Origin: Brevundimonas sp. PAMC22021
Lineage (GTDB): Bacteria > Pseudomonadota > Alphaproteobacteria > Caulobacterales > Caulobacteraceae
DNA length: 64,000 bases
NCBI RefSeq assembly: GCF_019443405.1
Contig: NZ_CP080376.1
Span: 868,001 to 932,000 of the forward strand
Direction: 5' to 3'
Shown here: positions 37,282 through 44,959 of the stretch, piece by piece
How positions within the stretch are numbered: the first letter of the stretch is position 1
How the letters are laid out: the number at the start of each line of letters is the position of its first letter
The notes under the pieces: generated by a model
The model's input: the letters and a program-made list of their open reading frames with translations, nothing else
Databases searched by the model: none
What the model was told of the DNA's origin: nothing
Made by a program: the position numbers and the translations under genes

Positions 37282-37965
37282 TCACTCGGTGTGAAAGGCG
37301 TCGGGGGCGGGGATGATGCCGACCGCGCCCGCCAGCACCCGGTACCGTTCCAGGTAGCGCGCCTGAGCCTGGGCGGCCGGCAGAGGCTCGATGGTCAGGT
37401 CGTAACCCTCGGGCGGACGCCCGAAGAAGCCCAGCGCCTCCTGGCGGGTGAAGCCGGCCAGCTGCGTCGCTTCAAAGAAGGCGCAGGCCTTGTCCGCCTT
37501 CTTGATCAGGGTCTTGATCGCCGCCGGCGTCTTGGGCGGCAGGCCGTAGCGGACATGGATCGCCGCCTCCAGCCGCGTCTCGAACTCCTTGTAGGACACG
37601 CCCAGCGCCGCCTTGAAGGGTGAGATCATGTCGCCGATGACGTATTCCGATGCGTCATGCAGCAGGGCGGCAAGCCGCCATTTGGGTTCCAGGCCCGGCT
37701 TGATGTGGGCGGCGATCTCCTCGACCACGACACTGTGCTGGGCGACGGAGAAGGCGTGCTCGCCGATCGTCTGGCCGTTCCAGCGCGCGACGCGAGCCAG
37801 CCCGTGAGCGATGTCCTCGACCTCGATGTCGAAGGGCGAGGGATCGAGCAGGTCCAGGCGTCGGCCGGACAGCATGCGCTGCCAGGCGCGAACTTCAGCA
37901 GGCTTTCGGGGGCGCTCGGCCAAACGGGTCGTCCTGATCGATCTTGGGCGCGTCTGGTGACGCAA
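37282..37965 (-). CDS. HD-domain phosphohydrolase (YfbR-like)
   Basis: Up to 227 aa. The start is uncertain: TTG at 37965 is the furthest, and a TTG about 14 codons in (LAERPRKP) is equally plausible. The metal-binding histidines and HD motif appear as QHSVVVEEIAAH and AALLHDASEYVIGDM, then KKADKACAFFEATQL. It resembles HD proteins related to 5'-deoxynucleotidases. Proximity to the NUDIX regulator suggests a shared nucleotide theme, which is inference only. Confidence 0.85.
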   Translation of the reverse strand: MRHQTRPRSIRTTRLAERPRKPAEVRAWQRMLSGRRLDLLDPSPFDIEVEDIAHGLARVARWNGQTIGEHAFSVAQHSVVVEEIAAHIKPGLEPKWRLAALLHDASEYVIGDMISPFKAALGVSYKEFETRLEAAIHVRYGLPPKTPAAIKTLIKKADKACAFFEATQLAGFTRQEALGFFGRPPEGYDLTIEPLPAAQAQARYLERYRVLAGAVGIIPAPDAFHTE

Positions 37966-38004
37966 AGCCGCCCGGGGATCAAGACGCCGGCGTCGAAGCG
38001 GTGG

Positions 38005-38781
38005 CTAGCGGCCGACGTTCAGGGTCACCAGCTGCCTGGCGGCGTCCATCAGCTCGTCCGACCGGCGATCCTTGGAGCGCACGGTCGCCACCACGATCGG
38101 ACCGCCTTTCGGCCCACGCGCCTGATAGCCGACCATGCGCCAACCCTCGGGCGACGGCTGGTCGTCGGTCAGCTGATAGGTGGCGCGTGTGCTGTCGCCG
38201 CCCTCGGAAGTCCGCACGGCGGCCACGTTTCCGGACGCCTGAACGTCCACTTGGTCGCCGCCAGCCGACACCTGGGCCGAGGACGCGCCGTTCTCGCTGT
38301 CGCTGGTGTTGATGCGCAAGCCGCCGATGCGGATGTCGGCGGCGTCGCCTTCCGCGCGGATGCGCAGGCCCGGCAGATCGACGGAGGCGTCCTGATCGTT
38401 GGCGCTGATGCGGACGGTGGTGTCTTTACCGGCCGCCGGTGATGCGGCTCGGTCCGCCGTTTCCGGCATGGAGGCGGTCAGGCGTTGCTCGAAGGCCGAC
38501 AGTGCGACCTTCGGCGTCTGTCCGTCCAGTCGAACGAGATGCAGGGTGACTTCCGCCCCGCGCGCGCCGCCATAGGTGCAGATGTCGCCGCCGGGCGCCG
38601 CGGATCCCTTGCGGGTCAGGACGCCTTGGCTTTCGGGACATTGCAGCGCATCCACCACCTTCAGCACGCCCTTGTCGTCGCTGTCGGAGGTGCTGGTCGT
38701 GATCCGCACGCCATCGCCGTCGCAGGCCGCCAGCAGCGCGGCGGTGAGCAGCAGGGGGGGCAGAAGCAGGCGACGGTTCAT
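38005..38781 (-). CDS. putative lipoprotein with adhesin-like repeats of unknown function
   Basis: 258 aa from ATG 38781 (MNRRLLLPPLLLTAALLAAC), with a lipobox Cys at about residue 20. The mature protein begins with a short Ser/Asp stretch, has two cysteines (LQCPESQG; DICTYGGARG), and a middle part rich in alternating DxR/IRA patterns (GLRIRAEGDAADIRIGGLRI) that resembles a DUF4097-like beta structure. The C-terminus is GGPIVVATVRSKDRRSDELM. It lies 50 bp downstream of moxR, possibly in one transcript. Function unknown. Confidence 0.8.
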   Translation of the reverse strand: MNRRLLLPPLLLTAALLAACDGDGVRITTSTSDSDDKGVLKVVDALQCPESQGVLTRKGSAAPGGDICTYGGARGAEVTLHLVRLDGQTPKVALSAFEQRLTASMPETADRAASPAAGKDTTVRISANDQDASVDLPGLRIRAEGDAADIRIGGLRINTSDSENGASSAQVSAGGDQVDVQASGNVAAVRTSEGGDSTRATYQLTDDQPSPEGWRMVGYQARGPKGGPIVVATVRSKDRRSDELMDAARQLVTLNVGR

Positions 38782-38831
38782 GACCGCCATTGTGCCCCGG
38801 CAATGGCGACGATCCAGTGAAATCGCGGTAA

Positions 38832-39680
38832 TCACCCGCCGCCGCGCCGCCCCAGAAAGGCCAGCCGCTCGAACAGGTGCACGTCCTGCTCGTTCTTCAA
38901 GAGGGCGCCGTGCAGCGGAGGAATCAGCTTGTCTGACGACGTCTGACGCAGCGTCTCCGGGTCGACATCGTCCACCAGCAACAGCTTCAGCCAGTCCAGC
39001 AGCTCGGACGTCGACGGCTTCTTCTTCAGACCCGGCGTCTCGCGCAGGTCGTAGAAGGCGCGCAGGGCCTGGGCGACCAGCCGCGGCCTGATGCCGGGAA
39101 AATGGGTCTCGACGATCGCCGCCATCGTCTCGGCGCCTGGAAAACGGATGTAGTGAAAGAAGCAGCGGCGCAGAAAGGCGTCCGGCAGCTCCTTTTCATT
39201 GTTGGAGGTGATGATGACGATCGGCCGCACCTCCGCGCGGATCGTCTCGGCCGTTTCCTGGACAAAGAACTCCATCCGGTCGAGTTCCTGCAGCAGGTCG
39301 TTGGGAAACTCGATGTCGGCCTTGTCGATCTCGTCGATCAGCAGGACGGGCCGCACCGGCGAGGTGAAGGCCTCCCACAGCTTGCCGGGCTTCAGATAGT
39401 TGCGCACGTCGGCCACTCGCGGATCGCCCAGCTGGCTGTCGCGCAGACGCGACACGGCGTCGTAGTCGTAGAGGCCGTTGTGCGCCTTGGTCGTGGACTT
39501 GACGTGCCAGGTGATCAGCGGCGCTTCCAGGGCGGCCGCCAGTTCATAGGCCAGCACCGTCTTGCCGGTTCCGGGCTCGCCCTTGATCAGCAGTGGTCGT
39601 TCCAGAGCGATGGCGGCGTTCACCGCGATCTTCAGGTCCTCGGTCGCGACGTATCGCTCGGCGCCTTCAAACCGGCTCAT
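38832..39680 (-). CDS. moxR: MoxR-family AAA+ ATPase
   Basis: 282 aa. Walker A is GEPGTGKTVLAYELA, Walker B LLIDEIDKAD and sensor 1 IITSNNEKELPDAFLRR. The family acts as a chaperone for metal-cofactor insertion or complex assembly, usually with a von Willebrand A-domain partner gene next to it. Here the next gene is a lipoprotein, so the usual partner must be elsewhere. It is separated from upstream genes by a strong terminator. Confidence 0.93.
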   Translation of the reverse strand: MSRFEGAERYVATEDLKIAVNAAIALERPLLIKGEPGTGKTVLAYELAAALEAPLITWHVKSTTKAHNGLYDYDAVSRLRDSQLGDPRVADVRNYLKPGKLWEAFTSPVRPVLLIDEIDKADIEFPNDLLQELDRMEFFVQETAETIRAEVRPIVIITSNNEKELPDAFLRRCFFHYIRFPGAETMAAIVETHFPGIRPRLVAQALRAFYDLRETPGLKKKPSTSELLDWLKLLLVDDVDPETLRQTSSDKLIPPLHGALLKNEQDVHLFERLAFLGRRGGG

Positions 39681-39715
39681 GAAAAACCCGCTCCGTGATG
39701 GTCACGAAGCGGGTT
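39681..39715 (-). terminator. intrinsic terminator on the minus strand after the 39.7 kb small gene
   Basis: On the minus strand AACCCGCTTCGTGA pairs with TCACGGAGCGGGTT (one mismatch), followed by TTTTC. It ends transcripts from the 39.7-40.4 kb genes just ahead of moxR. Confidence 0.75.
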
Positions 39716-39743
39716 AGCCGATCGGCCGAAGCCTGAACAGCGA

Positions 39744-39944
39744 TCAGGTGATGTGCTTGGCCGAAACCGGATCGCTGGCGGGGAAGGTTTCTTCCACGCC
39801 CTCGTCGAGCAGCGCCTCCTGACGATCCTCGTCTTCACCGCCTTGCTTCAGCTGATCGTGGCCGACCTCGTTGGGGTCGATGCGGCGCGCGTGAGGCGTG
39901 TTGACGTCTTCATTCTGCGTGCTGGTGTTGGTCTTCACGGTCAT
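39744..39944 (-). CDS. small conserved-type protein, 66 aa
   Basis: Hydrophilic protein rich in Glu, Asp and Gln, ending in ETFPASDPVSAKHIT. The FPASDP tail recurs in small alphaproteobacterial proteins of unknown role, as I recall from the family. GAGGAG lies upstream of the ATG. It follows the acidic 145-aa gene by 12 bp and is followed by a strong terminator, so the two form one short operon. Function unknown. Confidence 0.7.
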   Translation of the reverse strand: MTVKTNTSTQNEDVNTPHARRIDPNEVGHDQLKQGGEDEDRQEALLDEGVEETFPASDPVSAKHIT

Positions 39945-39956
39945 GATCGGGTCTCC

Positions 39957-40394
39957 TCAGGCGGTGCGGTCGTCAGCGGCGGCGTCGCCTTCGGGGCCGT
40001 AGCCCAGATCGGCGATGTCTTCGTCCGACAGGTTCTTGGCTTCCCAATGGGCGGCGCTGGCCTGGGCCCCGCGCTCGTTCTCCATCAGGCCGGCGTAGAC
40101 CAGCTCGACCTCGTCGTCGGCCTGCAATCCGTTGGAGCCGGCGTCCGACTGGTTCAGCTTTTCGCCATCGACGCCAAGCAGGGCGTCCGCTTCGGCTTCG
40201 ATGCCGTCCAGCGCGAGTTCGCCGTCGATATCGATGTTGTCCTCGTCGAACTCGTCCTCGTCGGCGTCGCCGTCCGCCTGGGTCACGTCGAGTACGCCGT
40301 CGGCCTCGTCGAGCAGGAACTCGCCGTCGCCTTCGTCGTCGAGATGGGTCTCGTCATAGACCTCGGCCTGGTCCTGTTCGTCATAGTCGGGCAT
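39957..40394 (-). CDS. highly acidic hypothetical protein
   Basis: 145 aa of extreme acidity: the first 75 residues are dominated by Asp/Glu (DADEDEFDEDNIDIDGELAL), probably disordered. The C-terminal third is less biased (AGLMENERGAQASAAHWEAK; NLSDEDIADLGYGPEGDAA). AGGAG lies upstream of the ATG. It heads a two-gene unit with the 66-aa protein and diverges from flbT. The composition could suit a binding partner of basic proteins or metal ions. No family recognised. Confidence 0.75.
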   Translation of the reverse strand: MPDYDEQDQAEVYDETHLDDEGDGEFLLDEADGVLDVTQADGDADEDEFDEDNIDIDGELALDGIEAEADALLGVDGEKLNQSDAGSNGLQADDEVELVYAGLMENERGAQASAAHWEAKNLSDEDIADLGYGPEGDAAADDRTA

Positions 40395-40543
40395 TGCGGG
40401 CTCCTCTTCGTCGCATCAACGCGCCGCTGCTTCCCGGCGTTCCGGCCCAAGCGGCACAAGAGACGGTTAACCATGATCGTTTAGCGAGGATCAGCGCCTG
40501 GCCGCCTATGCGTGGTGTCGGGTTGGTCCTGGAGCCCGCTGCA

Positions 40544-40966
40544 ATGCCGCTGAAACTGTCCCTGAAGCCCGGCGAGAAGTTCGTGCTGAACGGCGCCGTG
40601 GTGCAGAACGGTGACCGCCGCAGCGTCCTGATCCTGCAGAACAAGGCCAGCGTCCTGCGCGAAAAGGACATCATGCAGGTCGAGGACGTGAACACGCCCG
40701 CCCGTCGGATCTATTTCCCGGTCATGATGATGTACCTGGACGAGGCCGACGCCTCCAAACTGTACGACGAAATGGCGCTGCGCATCACTGAGTTCATGGG
40801 CGCGTCCCGCAATCCCGAAATCCTGGCCGAGTGTGTCGCGGTGTCCAAGCACGTGCTGAACCGCGACTACTACAAGGCCCTGATGGCCGCCCGTAAGATC
40901 GTTGATTACGAAGAGAAGGTGCTGAATGTCGTTCCAAGCCTACACGACAGCGGCGGCGCGCAATGA
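40544..40966 (+). CDS. flbT: flagellin mRNA translation regulator FlbT
   Basis: 140 aa. FlbT binds flagellin mRNA and represses its translation in Caulobacter. The conserved start [20 protein letters not shown] and the central [20 protein letters not shown] are diagnostic. It overlaps flaF by 41 bp, so the two are tightly coupled. No flagellin genes lie in this window, unlike the arrangement in some relatives. Confidence 0.96.
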   Translation: MPLKLSLKPGEKFVLNGAVVQNGDRRSVLILQNKASVLREKDIMQVEDVNTPARRIYFPVMMMYLDEADASKLYDEMALRITEFMGASRNPEILAECVAVSKHVLNRDYYKALMAARKIVDYEEKVLNVVPSLHDSGGAQ

Positions 40967-41291
40967 AGCGCCTCGCGACACCGAGTACCGGCTGTTCGGC
41001 CAGGTGACGCGCGCGCTGGTCGAGGCGTCGACAAGCGACCCTTCCGACTTCAAGACGCGCATCGAGGCCCTGGACTGGAACCGTCGTGTCTGGACGGCGC
41101 TGGCGTCCGACTGCGGCGACCCGGCCAATCAGATGGCCAAGCCGCTTCGCGCCTCGATCATCTCGCTGAGCCTGTTCATCAACAAGCACTCGTCCGAGGT
41201 GATGCGCGGGGATGAGGATTTCTCGACCCTGATCGACATCAACCGCATGGTGATGCAGGGCTTGGCCGGGGCGACCGCCGAGGCCGCCTGA
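40926..41291 (+). CDS. flaF: flagellin assembly/export factor FlaF
   Basis: 121 aa. FlaF promotes flagellin synthesis or secretion and acts opposite to FlbT. Matching segments are the start [20 protein letters not shown], then [29 protein letters not shown] and [14 protein letters not shown]. The ATG lies inside flbT (41 bp overlap), placed so that the known FlaF N-terminus is kept. Confidence 0.95.
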   Translation: MSFQAYTTAAARNEAPRDTEYRLFGQVTRALVEASTSDPSDFKTRIEALDWNRRVWTALASDCGDPANQMAKPLRASIISLSLFINKHSSEVMRGDEDFSTLIDINRMVMQGLAGATAEAA

Positions 41292-41375
41292 AGAATGTTC
41301 ACCGCCACGCTTGCGGCGCGGCGTCGACGCCCTAGATTGGCCCTCCCTGTTCAACAGTCGAAAGGAGGTGATCTA

Positions 41376-41441
41376 GTGTCTCATTGTCATCAATCGCGTG
41401 TGGCGGCCGCGACCCTGGGCCTCGGAGAGGTTCGGGCCTGA
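41376..41441 (+). CDS. short peptide, 21 aa, with optimal ribosome-binding site
   Basis: GTG-initiated frame of 21 codons, two bases after a 13-base perfect Shine-Dalgarno match. It starts MSHCHQSRVA and ends LGLGEVRA. The stop codon overlaps the anti-Shine-Dalgarno-like GATCACC. Such a strong site on such a short frame suggests purposeful translation. I do not know a family with certainty. Confidence 0.5.
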   Translation: MSHCHQSRVAAATLGLGEVRA

Positions 41442-41489
41442 TCACCTTTCAGGTCGACGTGGTCGGACCGTCATAGCGGTCAGACAATG

Positions 41490-41521
41490 AAGGGCCGGCG
41501 GAGCGATCCGCCGGCCCTTTT
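41490..41521 (+). terminator. strong intrinsic terminator of the short-ORF unit, probably shared with exoD
   Basis: AAGGGCCGGCGGA (41490-41502) pairs perfectly with TCCGCCGGCCCTT (41507-41519) around a GCGA tetraloop, ending in TTTT. Being symmetrical, it can also stop the convergent exoD transcript. Confidence 0.85.
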
Positions 41522-41536
41522 GTCATTCCGGGTGGG

Positions 41537-42169
41537 TCAGAACAGTCCGGTCGCCCACTGCCAGACGCGCCCGCCGACCTCCACCACGGTGGTCCAGATC
41601 AGAAACAGGTAGAGGCCGCACAGGCAGGCGCCCACCACGCCGAGCAGCACCGCCACTCCGTCACGCTGCATCATGCCCAGGGCGAACAGGGCGAGCGCGA
41701 CGCCGGGCAGCATGTCTCCGAATGGGATCGGCAGCGCCATCATCATCGCCAGCAGCACGCAGATCAGGCCGGTGAAGACGTCGGCCACGTCGCCCGTCAT
41801 GAACAGCAGGCGAGGGCGGGTCAGGTTTTCCACGAACCTAACCGGCCGCATGATACGGCGGATGCCCCGCCCAAAGGCCGAACGACTGACCGACGCCCGC
41901 AGGACCCAGCGCGGCAGCCATACCTGATCCCGCTGCAGCGCCAGTTCGATCGACAGCAGGATTATCGGGATACCGAAGACCGCCTTGCCCCCAGGCGGCC
42001 ACGGAAGAAGCGCCAGCAGCGACAGCACCAGAATCAGGGCGCCAAAGCCCCGCTCGCCGAAGGCGTTGACCAGTTCGCGCAAGGACAGCCTGGCGTCGGC
42101 GCCGCTGGCCAGTTGCTCGAGCACGTCCGAGAAGCGGCGCGCGTCGCTGGACTGATCGGGCTCGGACAT
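41537..42169 (-). CDS. ExoD-family membrane protein
   Basis: 210 aa from ATG 42169 (MSEPDQSSDARRFSDVLEQL). It matches the exopolysaccharide-synthesis ExoD family: a cytoplasmic start with LSLRELVNAFGERGFGALIL, the turn PWPPGGKAVFGIPIILLSIE, and four or so membrane segments (VFTGLICVLLAMMMALPIPF; GVALALFALGMMQRDGVAVL). ExoD was linked to exopolysaccharide production and alkaline tolerance in rhizobia; its biochemical role is unknown. Confidence 0.9.
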   Translation of the reverse strand: MSEPDQSSDARRFSDVLEQLASGADARLSLRELVNAFGERGFGALILVLSLLALLPWPPGGKAVFGIPIILLSIELALQRDQVWLPRWVLRASVSRSAFGRGIRRIMRPVRFVENLTRPRLLFMTGDVADVFTGLICVLLAMMMALPIPFGDMLPGVALALFALGMMQRDGVAVLLGVVGACLCGLYLFLIWTTVVEVGGRVWQWATGLF

Positions 42170-42260
42170 GGCGGGGCTCACTCGTCGGTGAGCGCCATTT
42201 AAAGGCTGCCGAGGTCTGTGGCCACTGTCGTCGGCGAAGCTGACCGATTTGTAAGCGAAG

Positions 42261-42449
42261 TCAGCTGTCCGACTTGTGCTCGGGCTTGCCCTTGCGCCTG
42301 GTGTGCGCCAACTCCTCCAGCTGCTGTTCCGACATCGACTTCTCCATCGACTTGGACGCGCCCTGCAGCTTCGACTTGGGCGTGTCGCCGCGCTTGGCCG
42401 ACAGGGCCGCGCCAGCGGCCTTCTGCTGGGCGGCGGATTTGGCGGGCAT
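42261..42449 (-). CDS. DUF3008 family small protein
   Basis: 62 aa from ATG 42449 with GGAGAG upstream. It starts MPAKSAAQQKAAGAALSAKR, with LQGASKSMEKSMSEQQLEEL and ends KGKPEHKSDS, matching DUF3008 along its whole length. It is basic, soluble and without a known function. It lies alone between exoD and ivd, on the same strand. Confidence 0.88.
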   Translation of the reverse strand: MPAKSAAQQKAAGAALSAKRGDTPKSKLQGASKSMEKSMSEQQLEELAHTRRKGKPEHKSDS

Positions 42450-42503
42450 GGCTAACTCTCCTCTGCGCATTGGAGGAAAGCGGTCTGCCTTACGCCGGTT
42501 CCG

Positions 42504-43658
42504 TCAGGCGCCGAGCAGCTCGCGCCCGATCAGGAAGCGGCGGATCTCGTTGGTGCCCGCGCCGATGTCGTAGAGCTTTGCGTCGCGGACCAGGCGCTCG
42601 ACCGGCCACTCCTTGGTGTAGCCGGCGCCGCCCAGCGCTTGAACGGCCTCAAGCGTGACCTTTACCGCATTCTCGCTGGCCAGCAGGATGGCGCCGGCGG
42701 CGTCGTAGCGGGTGGTCTGGCCGGCGTCGCAGGCGCGCGCGACGGCATAGACGTAGGCGCGGGCGCTGTTCAGGGCGACGTACATGTCGGCGACCTTGGC
42801 CTGCATCAACTGGAACGAGCCGATCGCCCGGCCGAACTGCTTGCGTTCGCGCACATAGGGCAGGACCACGTCCAGAGCCGCCTGCATGATGCCGAGCGGC
42901 CCGGCCGACAGCACCGCCCGCTCGTAGTCGAGGCCGCTCATCAGCACGGCCGCGCCGCGGCCTTCGCCGCCCATGATGTTCTCGGCCGGGACCTCGCAGT
43001 CCTCGAACACCAGCTCGGCGGTGTCCGAGCCGCGCATGCCCATCTTGTCCAGCTTCTTGGAGACGCTGAAGCCCTTCATGCCCTTCTCGATCAGAAAGGC
43101 CGTGACGCCGCCGTTGCCCTCGCCCGTGCGGGCGTAGACCACCAGGGTGTCGGCGTGCGGAGCGTTGGTGATCCAGAACTTGGTCCCGTTCAGGACGTAG
43201 CGGTCACCCTTCTTCTCGGCCCGCGTGCGCATCGACATCACGTCGGAACCGGCGCCCGCCTCGGACATGGCCAGCGAGCCGACATGCTCGCCCGAGATCA
43301 GCTTGGGCAGATAGCGCGTCTTCTGCTCCGGCGTGCCCCAGCGCCGGATCTGGTTCACGCAAAGGTTGGAGTGGGCCCCGTAAGCCAGGCCGATCGAGGC
43401 CGAGGCGCGCGACACCTCTTCCATCGCCACCACATGCTCGAGATAGCCAAGGCCCAGGCCGCCATACTCTTCTTCGACCGTGACGCCGTGCAGGCCCAGT
43501 TCGCCCATCTCGGGCCACAGCTCGCGGCGGAAGCTGTTGCTTTCGTCGATCTCGGCGGCCAGCGGCGCCAGGCGGTCGGCGGCCCAGCGGGCGGTGGTGT
43601 CGCGGATGGCGTCGGCGGTCTCGCCAAGGCCGAAGTTCAGGGGCGCGTTGGTGCTCAT
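42504..43658 (-). CDS. ivd: isovaleryl-CoA dehydrogenase
   Basis: 384 aa acyl-CoA dehydrogenase of leucine breakdown, converting isovaleryl-CoA to 3-methylcrotonyl-CoA with FAD. Diagnostic segments are [20 protein letters not shown] at the start, [57 protein letters not shown], the catalytic glutamate in [20 protein letters not shown], and [20 protein letters not shown]. The methylcrotonyl-CoA carboxylase genes expected nearby are not in the window. Confidence 0.93.
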   Translation of the reverse strand: MSTNAPLNFGLGETADAIRDTTARWAADRLAPLAAEIDESNSFRRELWPEMGELGLHGVTVEEEYGGLGLGYLEHVVAMEEVSRASASIGLAYGAHSNLCVNQIRRWGTPEQKTRYLPKLISGEHVGSLAMSEAGAGSDVMSMRTRAEKKGDRYVLNGTKFWITNAPHADTLVVYARTGEGNGGVTAFLIEKGMKGFSVSKKLDKMGMRGSDTAELVFEDCEVPAENIMGGEGRGAAVLMSGLDYERAVLSAGPLGIMQAALDVVLPYVRERKQFGRAIGSFQLMQAKVADMYVALNSARAYVYAVARACDAGQTTRYDAAGAILLASENAVKVTLEAVQALGGAGYTKEWPVERLVRDAKLYDIGAGTNEIRRFLIGRELLGA

Positions 43659-43697
43659 GGCCGCTGGCCTAGCACCGGGCGCCGACCTGCGAAAGCG

Positions 43698-44894
43698 TCA
43701 GCGCGCGTCCGGCGTGGTCCAGCGACGATACAGGCTGAAGCTTGAGGTGACGATGCAGACCACGGCGATCACCGCCAAAACCGACCCGATGACAAAGGCT
43801 TCCCGGCTGGACGTCGCGCCCGCGCGGCGAAAGGCGGCGGCCGCGGCGCCGAACGCCACCAGCCCGATGCCTCCCATGATCAGAAAGGCGCCCGTTTCGT
43901 TCCAGTCGAACTTGCCCGCGTCCGACCGATGCTTGCCGCGCTTGGGGGAGACGGGCTGAGGGGCTGTGGCGCCGGGGTCTTCAGTGGCGGCAGGCGTCGC
44001 AGCCTCCGCCGAAGAAGCCGCGTCCGCTTGCGGCTGCAACTCGCCGGTCAGTTCCGGCGAGGGCTGCAGTGCGATGGCGTTTTCGATGGCCGGTTCTATG
44101 GCGGCCGCCGTGATGGCGGCCGCCGTGATGGCGGTTTCCGAGGCCGGGCCTTCGCTGATCAAGGGCGTCGCTTCGGCCATTGCGCCATCCTGGGACGAGA
44201 GGTCAGGCAGCGGGCCGGTCGCGGCGACGTACGGCGAATGGAGAGCCACAGCCGCCGGAGAGACAGCCGGCGCCGCCTGGGTCTCGGTTTCCGGTTCTTG
44301 CCCAGCGAACGGGAAGGGCAGGATGTCCGCCGTCTGCGCCAACTCTCCAGACGCGTCGTCTGCTGCGAGCCCGTCATCCTGAGCGGGGAAGGGCAGGGCG
44401 GTCAGGAACAGGTCCGACAGGGTCACCGGCTCGCCAGGCGTGGCGACGAACAGGGCGCGCTCGGCCGTGCGGCGGCGTGGCGGGGCCGGCGCCCGCTCCA
44501 CGTCCGGCTCCTGCGTCAGGGCCTCGGCCGCTTCGCCGAGAGCGCCGGCGTTGACGCGGTTCAGCACGCGCGAGGCCAGGAAACGCTCCACTCCGACCGA
44601 GAAGGCGAAGCTGGCGAGAGCGTCGAACTGGTGCTGGTTCAGCGGAACCTGCACCTGCTCGTGCAGGGCGCGCGCCACCGGGATCAGGTCGTACTGCAGC
44701 AGGAGTTCGGCGTCGGCTTCAGAGACGGTGAGGCCCTCCCTGGCGGACGCCGTGTGCCCGTAGCCGATGACCCAGCCGCCGTCGGGACGCTGTACGGCGC
44801 GCGAACGGAAGCCTTCGAAGCTCTTGATGAGCACCACGCCTTCGCGGGAAATCCGGGTCGGTTTCTGCCTGTCGGAGGACACGATCTGTTCCAT
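43698..44894 (-). CDS. membrane-anchored lysozyme-like (GH24) protein
   Basis: 398 aa from ATG 44894. Residues about 15-150 form a phage-lysozyme-type domain: the catalytic glutamate is in LIKSFEGFRSRAVQRPDGG and the conserved threonine in WVIGYGHTASAREGLT, followed by LNQHQFDALASFAFSVGVER. A long Ala/Pro/Glu-rich linker (about 155-320) with a short ITAAA repeat leads to two membrane helices (GAFLIMGGIGLVAFGAAAAA; FVIGSVLAVIAVVCIVTSSF). No Sec signal is visible, so how the lytic domain reaches the periplasm is unclear. Confidence 0.85.
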   Translation of the reverse strand: MEQIVSSDRQKPTRISREGVVLIKSFEGFRSRAVQRPDGGWVIGYGHTASAREGLTVSEADAELLLQYDLIPVARALHEQVQVPLNQHQFDALASFAFSVGVERFLASRVLNRVNAGALGEAAEALTQEPDVERAPAPPRRRTAERALFVATPGEPVTLSDLFLTALPFPAQDDGLAADDASGELAQTADILPFPFAGQEPETETQAAPAVSPAAVALHSPYVAATGPLPDLSSQDGAMAEATPLISEGPASETAITAAAITAAAIEPAIENAIALQPSPELTGELQPQADAASSAEAATPAATEDPGATAPQPVSPKRGKHRSDAGKFDWNETGAFLIMGGIGLVAFGAAAAAFRRAGATSSREAFVIGSVLAVIAVVCIVTSSFSLYRRWTTPDAR

Positions 44895-44959
44895 TTGAAG
44901 ACGAGCGGGACGGCTTTCAGGACCCGTAGCAAGCTCTGAGCCGACTGGACGGTTCCCGC

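Larger units (their letters stand above)
41361..41521 (+). other. uncharacterised short-ORF transcript unit with extreme Shine-Dalgarno and self-complement
   Basis: A compact unit between flaF and exoD. AAAGGAGGTGATC (41361-41373) matches the full anti-Shine-Dalgarno tail of 16S rRNA. GATCACCTTT (41440-41449) can pair with ten of these bases (two G-U) and overlaps the stop of the 21-codon frame in between. A second hairpin (GACCG 41466-41470 with CGGTC 41477-41481, extended by GTC/GAC) and an intrinsic terminator follow. This could be a regulatory or dual-function small RNA. No gene lies downstream on the same strand. Confidence 0.5.

Noticed and set aside
40460..40490. TTAACCATGATCGTTTAG considered as a CtrA site ahead of flbT
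   Set aside because: The spacing between the TTAA-like halves does not fit TTAA-N7-TTAA.
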